DNA from: a virus
Length of the DNA stretch: 29,462 nucleotides
Direction: 5' to 3' (one strand)
Virus record (IMG/VR): IMGVR_UViG_3300033571_017037
Coordinates: 1-29,462 of that record
The stretch's first letter is position 1. Every line of letters begins with the position of its first letter. Both the position numbers and the translations under genes were made by a program. This document shows positions 1 to 5,757 of this stretch, piece by piece. Below the pieces are notes generated by a model. That model saw only the letters and a program-made list of their open reading frames with translations, searched no databases and had not been told where the DNA came from.

Positions 1-9
1 ATATACTTC

Positions 10-74
10 TGGTGGACCTGGGCGGAATCGAACCGCCGTCCGAAACACCTTTCAGTCAACTTCAAACGATCATT
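10..74 (-). ncRNA. ssrA: tmRNA acceptor piece (3' part, probably permuted/two-piece tmRNA)
   Basis: The minus strand from about 74 to 10 ends in a tRNA-like 3' half. It has the tmRNA-typical sequence TTTCGGACG, then a T arm with a GGCGG/CCGCC stem and TTCGATT loop, then CAGGTCC, discriminator A and encoded CCA. The matching 5' acceptor strand and the tag reading frame are not upstream, because the oxygenase-like gene ends at 87. A TATAAATA late promoter lies at 79-86, so the transcript would begin right at this piece. That is the layout of a circularly permuted tmRNA gene, as in alphaproteobacteria, with the acceptor piece first and the coding piece downstream, beyond the window edge. The exact 5' end is a guess. 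The alternative is a 3' tmRNA fragment left by an attachment site. Confidence 0.7.
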
Positions 75-78
75 TTGT

Positions 79-86
79 TATTTATA
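79..86 (-). promoter_or_regulatory. T4-type late promoter for the tmRNA piece
   Basis: The minus strand reads TATAAATA exactly, the T4 late promoter consensus recognised by gp55 sigma. It lies directly after the stop codon of the upstream gene, about 6-12 nt ahead of the expected 5' end of the acceptor piece. The perfect match and placement make it convincing. Confidence 0.65.
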
Positions 87-683
87 TCAAACGTAATGTA
101 GATAACTATGCGCGTACATCAAAGAACCGCCATCCCGGCATTTTACCTCATATGGATAAAGCCAATGCGGAGGAAAAACAAGAATAGAGCCTTTTTTCGG
201 AATAATGTCTGTGATTCCTAAAGTTGGAAATCTAATATAACCATTTTCAGCATCAGTTAGGAATACAAAAACAGACAAAAATCTTTTCGCAGATTTATGG
301 TCATTCACATCACTATGTAGATTATAGAAATCTTGATCTGTAAACTTTTTGATTTTTATATTCTCAAACCCTTGCAATTCAGGAACAAGAGGTAGTTGAG
401 TGCCTTGAAAGTAATTTGAAGCGGCTGAGAAAAACAACTCAGAAAAAACATCTTGAAGATGCAAAGGTGTAGTCGTTAAATCATTTTCTGTAACTTCAGG
501 CAATTCCCAGTGGGAATGCTCTGTAACAATAGCTTGCTTAAATTTAAATTTTTCATTCGTAATATCTTCAAACGTTGCATTCTCAACCACAGACATAATA
601 TCTTGGCAAGTTTCTTCGTCTAAAATATTTTCATACAGTTTAACGTAATTGTGTAGGTTGCCCAAGACGTTTCCCCTTTTCAT
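87..683 (-). CDS. 2OG-Fe(II) oxygenase-like protein, possibly degenerate
   Basis: About 198 residues resembling the small prolyl-4-hydroxylase-like 2OG-Fe(II) oxygenases common in marine phages. Counting from the TTG codon just before this ATG, a HxD motif (H124, D126 in NLHSDVND) is followed by a beta-rich core with RFLSVFVFLTD. The motif FPPHWLYPYEV sits where the family usually has FPxxWxFxHxV, so the distal iron-binding His is Tyr (Y179), with H174 nearby. The Arg that binds 2-oxoglutarate (usual GxRYS) appears as GSLMY. Activity is therefore doubtful. The ATG at 683 has no clear Shine-Dalgarno; a TTG at 665 preceded by AAAAGGGG is a good alternative start. The 5' end overlaps the secreted-protein gene by about 44 nt. 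Confidence 0.7.
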   Translation of the reverse strand: MKRGNVLGNLHNYVKLYENILDEETCQDIMSVVENATFEDITNEKFKFKQAIVTEHSHWELPEVTENDLTTTPLHLQDVFSELFFSAASNYFQGTQLPLVPELQGFENIKIKKFTDQDFYNLHSDVNDHKSAKRFLSVFVFLTDAENGYIRFPTLGITDIIPKKGSILVFPPHWLYPYEVKCRDGGSLMYAHSYLHYV

Positions 684-975
684 CAACTAATTCAAAATCT
701 GACCCTTCAAGTAAAATACAAGAAGTGTTTTTACCTTCTGCTGATATTGTAACACTGAAATCGTTAGTTGTCAATGATTTCCAAAAGATTACTAAATACT
801 TTTCTTTCGTTTGTGCTACAGCGATAGGTCTTTCCTTATGTGTTTTTCTTAACTCATTTACAATGTAAGATGTTTCACTACACGCGGCTTGAAAATTTAA
901 GAAAAGAACATTAGGTGTCTGTGCATACGTACCCATCGAGAACATCATCAAGGTAGCCAGGATTATTTTTTTCAT
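640..975 (-). CDS. small secreted protein of unknown function
   Basis: A 111-residue protein with a clear Sec signal peptide: MKK, a hydrophobic stretch and a cleavage region ending GTYAQ (about residue 18-19). The mature part is about 92 residues with two cysteines that could form a periplasmic disulphide; no family recognised. The start is supported by AGGGA five bases before ATG, although this places the first 65 nt inside the end of the upstream nuclease gene. It would act in the periplasm of the infected cell. Confidence 0.65.
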   Translation of the reverse strand: MKKIILATLMMFSMGTYAQTPNVLFLNFQAACSETSYIVNELRKTHKERPIAVAQTKEKYLVIFWKSLTTNDFSVTISAEGKNTSCILLEGSDFELVDEKGKRLGQPTQLR

Positions 976-1633
976 AAAGGTCCCTATAATAGATTAGTTG
1001 GTTAATGTAATTGTTTCGCTTCTCAACAAAAACTTGGACAGGATCATTTTCACAAGCAATTATGATAACGATCTTAGTTACAGGTATTCCAGTCAGTTCT
1101 TCGTACATTACAGCGTACGCTGAACATTGCATAAAGTAATTTTCAATGTATTGTTTTTGTTTTCGTTTAGACGATGTCTTAAAATCTATTACGCTTAAAC
1201 GACCATTATGCTCCGCTATACAATCAACGGTCCCTGCCAATCTCAAATGTTCTGAGTATAACCGTTGTTCCTGTAGATGTATATTATCAATATCCTCCAA
1301 AGCAGGTTTTATACTGCGAAAAAGTTCTTTGTCAAATAAAGATATTTTAGGATTGCTAAACGGATCTTCATTTTGCAAATACTTTTCACAGAGGCTGTGC
1401 AATCGTGTGCCGCGTGCCGCTGCTGTAGTAGCTATGTAACTCGCCCGATCTTTCCCGACTTTCTTTCGCCAGGCATCCAATGACTCTTTACCATATTCCT
1501 GCAATACTGTTGTGACGGAAGGAAATTTATTCCCCGAAGGCGTTACATAAATTCTCTTGCCGGTTGCAGGATTTGTTAATTGTTTGAGCTTTGGAATTTC
1601 GGGCGGGTTACTTATAGCGTTGTACAATTTCAT
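911..1633 (-). CDS. PD-(D/E)XK exonuclease, RecB/Cas4-like
   Basis: 240 residues with the RecB-type nuclease signature: a conserved RG-x-x-LH region (H79), GTVD (D137), VIDFKTS (D150, K152) and QCSAY (Q169, Y173, the QxxxY motif). Such phage proteins cut DNA ends and act in recombination or in digesting host DNA. The N-terminal region SVTTVLQEYGKESLDAWRKK resembles other phage-encoded single-domain RecB nucleases. The ATG at 1633 is preceded by TGAGGAAAA, and a sigma70-like promoter lies at 1657-1684, giving a leader of about 17 nt. It is likely expressed early. The cysteines do not form the iron-sulphur cluster pattern of Cas4. Confidence 0.8.
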   Translation of the reverse strand: MKLYNAISNPPEIPKLKQLTNPATGKRIYVTPSGNKFPSVTTVLQEYGKESLDAWRKKVGKDRASYIATTAAARGTRLHSLCEKYLQNEDPFSNPKISLFDKELFRSIKPALEDIDNIHLQEQRLYSEHLRLAGTVDCIAEHNGRLSVIDFKTSSKRKQKQYIENYFMQCSAYAVMYEELTGIPVTKIVIIIACENDPVQVFVEKRNNYINQLIYYRDLYEKNNPGYLDDVLDGYVCTDT

Positions 1634-1656
1634 TCAGATATTTTCCTCAAACCATG

Positions 1657-1684
1657 ATTATAAACATTTTGCATAATGTGTCAA
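1657..1684 (-). promoter_or_regulatory. sigma70-like early promoter for the RecB-like nuclease
   Basis: Minus strand TTGACA (1684-1679), 16-bp spacer, TATAAT (1662-1657). Both hexamers are perfect. The predicted start is near 1650, just ahead of the GAGG ribosome site of the nuclease gene. Confidence 0.75.
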
Positions 1685-1724
1685 TATCTGAACTATCAAT
1701 AGTTGTTAAGTTTTATTTTTCTAA

Positions 1725-1804
1725 TATGGTGTCTATGATGAACCTCTGAAATTTTTTTCAGAAATATTTCTGCCTTTTAGATTGAGATAAATCGAGACAC
1801 CATA
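1725..1804 (-). ncRNA. structured intergenic region (nested inverted repeats)
   Basis: The 213-nt gap between phoH and the nuclease promoter contains a perfect 10-bp inverted repeat, tatggtgtct at 1725-1734 and agacaccata at 1795-1804. Inside it lie two overlapping smaller dyads: ctgaaa/tttcag (1746-1761) and the 14-bp palindrome cagaaatatttctg (1759-1772). These two share bases and cannot both form. It could be the structured 3' end of the phoH transcript, a small RNA, or a protein-binding site. I see no open frame here. There is no clear U-run on the minus strand, so it is not a simple terminator. Confidence 0.4.
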
Positions 1805-1846
1805 CAGCTAATTTACACAATGTGCTAAGTAACAACCAATTGAATT

Positions 1847-2581
1847 CTATGCATTCTCCTCGTATTTTAGTCTTGCTAATATGTATTGCTTTACAATGTC
1901 ACTTCTCACAATGTCATCAACTGAAAACTCGACCATCTTGAATGACGGCATCATCTTCGCGATTGCAATAAACTTTTTCAGTCCCGACATATCATGCTTT
2001 TTATTCAGATCGGTTTGTCTAAAGTCTCCGCAAAAGATGATTTTTGAATTGTGACCTACGCGAGTCATGATTGTGTTGATCTCAGAATCCGAAAGATTTT
2101 GACACTCATCTACTATGACCACGCTGTTATCTAGTGTCACACCCCGCAAAAACGAAGTGATCAGAAAGTGACATACGCCTTGTTCTTGTAGACGTTGAAA
2201 AGCATCGTTGCGATTGAATAGATTGCTACAGATTTCTACATAGGGCTCTTTGTATACGTCTGTCTTTTCTTTTTCATCTCCTGGTAGGTGACCAATCTCC
2301 CGTGAGGGGACTGCAGAACGAACTATGATGACTTTATCATATACAGACTCTCTATCAAGTGCTTCTTCTAGTGCTTTGTACAAGGCAATATACGTCTTTC
2401 CTGTACCTGCCACACCGTGTAGAAGAATAAACTCACGACCCTCTTTATAGTGTGTAAAGAAGGTTTGTTGATTGTCTGTGAGGGGAGATATAACGTCCAT
2501 ATCGTCTAGTCTCAGTTTTAAACGATTGGATGCCAATGTCAAATGTGGTTGGCGTTGTTCTTTTTCTTGTCTTTTTGCCAT
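1847..2581 (-). CDS. phoH: PhoH-like P-loop ATPase
   Basis: 244 residues from the ATG at 2581, chosen because AGAGGG lies 4-5 nt upstream; the frame stays open further upstream but would then cover a terminator-like hairpin. The protein has a Walker A motif GVAGTGKT (about 56-63), a Walker B IVDECQN (about 156-162) and FCGDFRQTD, all characteristic of the PhoH family. PhoH is a cytoplasmic ATPase, related to superfamily 1 helicase domains, widespread in marine phages and linked to phosphate stress in bacteria. Its role in infection is unknown. Confidence 0.9.
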   Translation of the reverse strand: MAKRQEKEQRQPHLTLASNRLKLRLDDMDVISPLTDNQQTFFTHYKEGREFILLHGVAGTGKTYIALYKALEEALDRESVYDKVIIVRSAVPSREIGHLPGDEKEKTDVYKEPYVEICSNLFNRNDAFQRLQEQGVCHFLITSFLRGVTLDNSVVIVDECQNLSDSEINTIMTRVGHNSKIIFCGDFRQTDLNKKHDMSGLKKFIAIAKMMPSFKMVEFSVDDIVRSDIVKQYILARLKYEENA

Positions 2582-2597
2582 GGAGCCCTCTAAAATG

Positions 2598-2624
2598 AAA
2601 AAAGACAGCGTTGCATTGCTGTCT
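2598..2624 (-). terminator. terminator-like hairpin in the phoH leader
   Basis: On the minus strand a 7-bp stem AGACAGC/GCTGTCT with an 8-nt loop is followed directly by a run of six T. It sits between the zinc ribbon gene and phoH, ending about 17 nt before the phoH ATG. By form it is a good rho-independent terminator. By position it can only act as an attenuator of phoH or as a leaky stop. Confidence 0.65.
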
Positions 2625-2652
2625 CTTCTGGTTAGCGGAATTATTCTAGCAA

Positions 2653-2913
2653 TCATCTGGAAAGTTTATTGTTCAGATTGCTTTTTGGTTGAGATTCGTG
2701 AATTTTTGAAAGCACCTCCCTAAATCCGTTGTCTACTGTTCGAACACCCAAACGAACGGAATCGCCGACTCCTGGCGTCCCGATTAGAAGTTGAACTGAA
2801 TTTTCGCCGCAAGAAGGACAAGGTTGCTCTTCGGGCGTTTTACGGTCTGCAATCATAAACTTTTCTGTAAAAGTATGATCGCATTTTTGGCAGTTGTAAT
2901 CGTATAGTGGCAT
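2653..2913 (-). CDS. FmdB-type zinc ribbon protein
   Basis: 86 residues starting MPLYDYNCQKCDHTF, the hallmark N-terminus of the FmdB/putative regulatory protein zinc ribbon family. It has CxxC (C8, C11) and a second CPSCG knuckle. The rest is a polar tail. No strong Shine-Dalgarno precedes the ATG, but the family N-terminus fixes the start. Such proteins are probably small DNA- or protein-binding regulators; the specific role is unknown. Confidence 0.8.
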   Translation of the reverse strand: MPLYDYNCQKCDHTFTEKFMIADRKTPEEQPCPSCGENSVQLLIGTPGVGDSVRLGVRTVDNGFREVLSKIHESQPKSNLNNKLSR

Positions 2914-2921
2914 AGACTTAT

Positions 2922-3485
2922 TTATGCATTTTGCTCGTTAAACCACATAGGAATAGTTCTCTTTTTCCAACTTGCAAGATGCTGTTTGCCTCCTTTATAG
3001 TAATTGCGATATGAGGTTAAAGAATCACCGGGCACTTTGTATATATCAGGCATGGCGGGTGTTGGGGAATAAAACACAGGAATAGTGGCAAGTTTTCTCC
3101 TACTAATATTATTAGGAGGATTCAAAATAGTGTCATCTAATCTACTACATGCATGGGTTTTACCATAACGAAACGTGTATTCTCTGCAAAGCCAAAACCA
3201 AAGAGAGTACAACCAAAAATAGTTATCTTCGTTTGCTCGACACCATACTGCCGAAGGATGGTTAATGTGTGACGCCTTCATTAAAATATCTTCGCGCGAA
3301 TCATTCAGGCGCCATCGCTTAATGCGGCGCCCATTCGCAGTCATCCCAAGATATTCTTCACCGTCCAGCAATCGATGAGCAGTTGACATGAGCTGAGCAT
3401 ACTCAATGATCATCTTGACTACGTGCTTGTCATTGTGCATTTCTGCACAAGTTTTTGGATCCTTATCCAAATAGAAGATATTCAA
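2922..3485 (-). CDS. conserved phage protein, remotely like pyrimidine-dimer glycosylase (Pyr_excise)
   Basis: 187 residues. The N-terminus MNIFYLDKDPKTCAEMHNDK runs into HVVKMIIEYAQL, and later come NHPSAVW and WLCREYTFRYGKTH. This order (DKxxxK with ExxQ, then HPxxxW, then ExxxRxGK) is reminiscent of the Pyr_excise family of pyrimidine-dimer glycosylase-like proteins; the link is my inference from motif order. If right, it would repair UV damage, useful for a surface-ocean phage. The middle holds an Arg-rich stretch (RRIKRWRLNDSR). Its ATG overlaps the end of the AbrB-like gene (ATGA-type, 4 nt). Confidence 0.55.
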   Translation of the reverse strand: MNIFYLDKDPKTCAEMHNDKHVVKMIIEYAQLMSTAHRLLDGEEYLGMTANGRRIKRWRLNDSREDILMKASHINHPSAVWCRANEDNYFWLYSLWFWLCREYTFRYGKTHACSRLDDTILNPPNNISRRKLATIPVFYSPTPAMPDIYKVPGDSLTSYRNYYKGGKQHLASWKKRTIPMWFNEQNA

Positions 3486-3934
3486 ACCAAATCTCCATCC
3501 TTATTGATTCGAGTAATCATACCTTTCTTTTTATCTGCATCCCATTTTTTTAGATAGTCATTGTCCTCATCGAAAACGTCGAAAAATTCTTTTTCATTAA
3601 TCACACGATGGGAAACAATATGTTCACCCAGATGCTTTTGTGATAGTTCAACTGCCTCTTCGCAAGTCACAGTGTCAAGAGCCCATTCAGATTTTCCTTT
3701 GGGTACTTCGACAACATACCGCATACGAAACATTGACATAGATTCAACTAAAACAAGCTCAGTCTCAGTATTTTCAACCTTTTCCATGATAAAGCCACCA
3801 TCGTCGTTTGGTTTGAAATTCAACACATCACCTTCTTTCCACCCAACTTCTTTCAACAGTTCATCGGGAATAGGAAGAATCAAATCCTCACCGCTTTCTA
3901 GGAGTTGAACTGTATATCGTTTTTCGTTGCTCAT
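3482..3934 (-). CDS. AbrB/SpoVT-like swapped-hairpin protein with extra C-terminal domain
   Basis: 150 residues. Residues 8-52 (DLILPIPDELLKEVGWKEGD followed by VLNF and FIMEKVE) match the AbrB/MazE DNA-binding fold: beta strand, PIPDELL helix, GWKEGD turn. The second half (RMRYVVEVPKGKSEWALDTV and on) is an additional acidic domain seen in related phage proteins. It could be a transcription regulator of phage or host genes, but no toxin partner lies beside it. The start is the ATG at 3934, inside the 3' end of the 48-residue upstream gene. Confidence 0.65.
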   Translation of the reverse strand: MSNEKRYTVQLLESGEDLILPIPDELLKEVGWKEGDVLNFKPNDDGGFIMEKVENTETELVLVESMSMFRMRYVVEVPKGKSEWALDTVTCEEAVELSQKHLGEHIVSHRVINEKEFFDVFDEDNDYLKKWDADKKKGMITRINKDGDLV

Positions 3935-4034
3935 TTTTATCTCGCTTGTAATCTAAAAGCCAACAAACTTTTGTTTCATTGTTGGTGGGTTTTTCAAATT
4001 GCTTCGGCTTGTACTTGCCCAATAACCAAGTCAT
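3888..4034 (-). CDS. small basic protein, unknown
   Basis: A 48-residue frame starting MTWLLGKYKPKQFEKPTNNE and ending in a basic tail STPRKR. I call it because a near-perfect Shine-Dalgarno, AAGGAGG, lies 4 nt before the ATG, overlapping the stop codon of the previous gene. Its last 47 nt overlap the AbrB-like gene in another frame. No family recognised. Confidence 0.55.
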   Translation of the reverse strand: MTWLLGKYKPKQFEKPTNNETKVCWLLDYKRDKNEQRKTIYSSTPRKR

Positions 4035-4042
4035 AGACCTCC

Positions 4043-4192
4043 TTACGAATATTTCACCTCAAAGTCACGTTGATTGCGGAAATTGCGCTTATAAAGTTTC
4101 TTTACAGAAACCTTGCGCGGCTTGTAGGTGCCGGAAACCAAAAGATCAAACGCGATGGGATCACGGCGCTTTACAACTTTAGTATTGAACAT
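4043..4192 (-). CDS. small basic protein, unknown
   Basis: 49 residues from the ATG at 4192 (MFNTKVVKRRDPIAFDLLVS onwards), rich in Lys and Arg and ending FEVKYS. The frame is open upstream as far as 4375, but that part overlaps the proline-rich secreted protein gene and looks non-coding. The chosen start overlaps the previous stop by 14 nt, a spacing common in this genome; the ribosome site is weak. Possibly nucleic-acid binding by composition. Confidence 0.5.
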   Translation of the reverse strand: MFNTKVVKRRDPIAFDLLVSGTYKPRKVSVKKLYKRNFRNQRDFEVKYS

Positions 4193-4481
4193 AGTCACAC
4201 CGACGGGTTGAAGAAACATACCGACCATATTGGTCATACAAAGGAACACGAAAACAATGTCTACGCACCATTGGCGCATGACCATAGTAATACTCACCTG
4301 TCTGGTGAGGGGGTGGATAATATACAGGAGGCGGGCCATAATAAGGAGGAACGGGTTCAGCGGTTGCTCGACCAATCAATGCACCACCAATAACGCCAAT
4401 AAGAGCTGCTTGTTCGACAGGTCCCCAAGCATGAGCGGCAGGAGAAATGGCTAGAATGACTGCAAGCAAAAGTTTACGCAT
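4179..4481 (-). CDS. secreted Pro/Tyr-rich protein with glycine-zipper segment
   Basis: 100 residues from the ATG at 4481, preceded by GTGAGGAATAAA. It has a signal peptide MRKLLLAVILAISPAAHA, then a glycine-zipper-like hydrophobic segment (ALIGVIGGALIGRATA), then a Pro/Tyr-rich stretch (PVPPYYGPPPVYYPPP) and two cysteines near the C-terminus. It would be exported to the periplasm or envelope. The zipper suggests membrane association or oligomers; possible roles are lysis help or superinfection exclusion, but that is speculation. Confidence 0.65.
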   Translation of the reverse strand: MRKLLLAVILAISPAAHAWGPVEQAALIGVIGGALIGRATAEPVPPYYGPPPVYYPPPHQTGEYYYGHAPMVRRHCFRVPLYDQYGRYVSSTRRCDYVQY

Positions 4482-4482
4482 T

Positions 4483-4644
4483 TTATTCCTCACAATAACT
4501 GTAAGCGGATCGTAGATTTTCCATATAAGTTAGAAATTCATTGTAAGCAACATCATCAAGTTTGTCGATATAAGCAGACACTTCCCACTCTTTTAGCTCA
4601 GCAGAAATTGCCTGGAGTGTATTATTTATTTCATCAAGGGTCAT
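4483..4644 (-). CDS. small acidic protein, unknown
   Basis: 53 residues, MTLDEINNTLQAISAELKEW onwards, mostly helical by appearance and acidic. The ATG overlaps the TGA of the antitoxin-like gene (ATGA at 4641-4644), so translation is probably coupled. Its stop lies just before the next gene's ATG. No family recognised. Confidence 0.6.
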   Translation of the reverse strand: MTLDEINNTLQAISAELKEWEVSAYIDKLDDVAYNEFLTYMENLRSAYSYCEE

Positions 4645-4838
4645 GAATAGTCGCCGTTTACTTGACCGAGAATGTAATTGGTGACCATTTCCTGACCCAC
4701 CTCACCTTCATCCCACAGGTCGGCGGGGGCTTGCAATCCGAAAGCGTAGTTAGGACCCACCCACCAGTTTTTTACCAGGTCCTCTCGACCCAAAAGAGAA
4801 TGGAGGACCTGGTTCAATTGTTCTTTTGATGCATTCAT
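4641..4838 (-). CDS. MbcA/ParS/Xre antitoxin C-terminal domain-like protein (DUF2384-like)
   Basis: 65 residues from the ATG at 4838, preceded by GGGGA at 5 nt. The pattern LLGREDLVKNWW, then GPNYAFG, P-x-DLW and G-x-x-x-V matches the toxin-binding domain of MbcA/ParS/Xre antitoxins (W-x3-PN-x-A-x-G-x3-P-x-DL). There is no DNA-binding domain and no RES or similar toxin next to it. A stand-alone domain of this kind could block a host toxin. Local G+C is high (over 60% in places), unlike the rest of the window. It belongs to the mini-operon read from the promoter at 5186-5213. Confidence 0.55.
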   Translation of the reverse strand: MNASKEQLNQVLHSLLGREDLVKNWWVGPNYAFGLQAPADLWDEGEVGQEMVTNYILGQVNGDYS

Positions 4839-4945
4839 TTGAGTCCCCAAAGCAAGAATGCGACCCCCGCAAGAGTCGCTACTAGATATCCCAGAGCTGC
4901 TGAACTCATGGACACTGAATAGAAAAGTTGTTTAAGACGTTCCAT
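4835..4945 (-). CDS. 36-residue single-pass membrane protein
   Basis: Starts MERLKQLFYS and continues into one hydrophobic helix (about residues 13-34, SSAALGYLVATLAGVAFLLW), ending GLK. The ATG follows the previous gene's TAA directly (TAAATG), and the TGA overlaps the next gene's ATG. The short charged N-terminus suggests the N-terminus stays in the cytoplasm. Function unknown; phage proteins of this kind often act on the host membrane. Confidence 0.6.
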   Translation of the reverse strand: MERLKQLFYSVSMSSAALGYLVATLAGVAFLLWGLK

Positions 4946-5152
4946 TTATTCGACCCAAATGGAAGCGTTCAGAAGAAGGTCAACCTCAAGCAACTGCTCC
5001 TCGATGGGCATTTGACGCAGCAAACGAGTAACCATGCTGCCAAGGTAACCCGCAGCGTAAGCATGTCCATCATGCACTCGCACCGATTGTTGGGTGAAAC
5101 GATCAACAACGGTTTGAATCTGTTCGAGAGTCATCGTAGTATCTTGAGCCAT
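4946..5152 (-). CDS. small early protein, unknown
   Basis: 68 residues from the ATG at 5152, chosen because CAGGAG lies 7 nt upstream; the frame is open to 5173. The sequence MAQDTTMTLEQIQTVVDRFT is followed by HAYAAGYLGSMVTRLL, a helical pattern seen in small phage early proteins. It is the first gene after the promoter at 5186-5213 (leader about 27 nt), so it is probably expressed early. Confidence 0.65.
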   Translation of the reverse strand: MAQDTTMTLEQIQTVVDRFTQQSVRVHDGHAYAAGYLGSMVTRLLRQMPIEEQLLEVDLLLNASIWVE

Positions 5153-5185
5153 TTGGCGCTCCTGAAAAATCATTCAACATTGATA

Positions 5186-5213
5186 ATTATACAGGACTTA
5201 TAAGAAAGTGCAA
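5186..5213 (-). promoter_or_regulatory. sigma70-like early promoter A
   Basis: Minus strand TTGCAC (5213-5208), 16-bp spacer, TATAAT (5191-5186). It drives the small-gene operon 5152-4043. The -35 region TTGCACTTT is identical to promoter B at 12431-12458. Confidence 0.75.
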
Positions 5214-5223
5214 CCCGTTTTTT

Positions 5224-5255
5224 GTTGTATTTTTACAACGTTGTGAGAATACAAC
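5224..5255. repeat. tandem GTTGT/ACAAC dyads upstream of promoter A
   Basis: Two adjacent inverted repeats: gttgta-tttt-tacaac (5224-5239) and gttgt-gagaat-acaac (5240-5255 region, arms 5240-5244 and 5251-5255). They end about 10 bp before the -35 box. Related dyads occur upstream of promoters B and C, so they may be operator sites. Confidence 0.5.
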
Positions 5256-5256
5256 A

Positions 5257-5757
5257 TCACAGAACTTCGTTAGGATATTCTTCTGTGGGCCTAAAACGAT
5301 ATTGTGGCTTATCGGGTTTAACATATGGAAAGGTCACTGGCACACGTGATTCAGAACAACTGAAGTAACTCTTGAACATTTTACCATCTTCATCTGATTT
5401 ATACCACTCCCAGAATACGATTCCATCGATATCGTAGGCACCGTTTTCGTCTTTAAATACTGAACTGCATCGTTTGTTCTGCCACAAAGGAGAGCCGTTT
5501 CTATCTTCAACATCGCTCCATTCCCACTCTTCACCCGTTAGTGGTGCAATAGGATTAAACATTGCCAGTTTAGTGAAAAGATTAATTGTATATGGGGCAG
5601 ATGAGCCAGAATGTCCTTCGTTTTCAAAAACTGCAAGAAGACCTAAAACATGCAGACAAATATCTTTTTGCATCTCATCATGAAACTGATTATTCTCATC
5701 AACCCAACCTGCTGCACGAAACTCAGTCCATGCATGTCTTTCATAATTATTCATCAT
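5257..5757 (-). CDS. conserved T4-like phage protein, unknown function
   Basis: 166 residues rich in aromatic and acidic residues, with the conserved-looking core HSGSSAPYTINLFTKLA and PLTGEEWEW, which I recall from hypothetical proteins of many large phages. No catalytic motif is obvious. The start MMNNYERHAW follows AAAGGATAA. It is the last gene before promoter A. Confidence 0.7.
   Translation of the reverse strand: MMNNYERHAWTEFRAAGWVDENNQFHDEMQKDICLHVLGLLAVFENEGHSGSSAPYTINLFTKLAMFNPIAPLTGEEWEWSDVEDRNGSPLWQNKRCSSVFKDENGAYDIDGIVFWEWYKSDEDGKMFKSYFSCSESRVPVTFPYVKPDKPQYRFRPTEEYPNEVL

Noticed and set aside
10-50. Phage integration attachment site in a tmRNA 3' end
   Set aside because: The 3' tmRNA end is a classic attachment site, but no integrase is present, the genome looks lytic T4-like, and a perfect late promoter stands right before the piece. 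It remains the main alternative.
10-86. Complete tRNA gene
   Set aside because: T arm and acceptor 3' strand are present, but there is no matching 5' acceptor strand, D arm or anticodon arm at the right distance; that space holds the late promoter and the stop codon.
2919-2926. CATAAATA late promoter before the FmdB-like gene
   Set aside because: It lies only about 6-13 nt before the start codon, so a transcript from it would be essentially leaderless; too weak to call.
4193-4375. Long N-terminal extension of the 49-residue protein
   Set aside because: The extension overlaps the Pro/Tyr-rich secreted protein gene and has the odd composition of a shadow frame; the short version with a 14-nt overlap is more credible.
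4623-4632. AATAAATA late promoter within the small gene 4483-4644
   Set aside because: The box is inside coding sequence far from a suitable start and is one base off consensus; the region is already read from promoter A.
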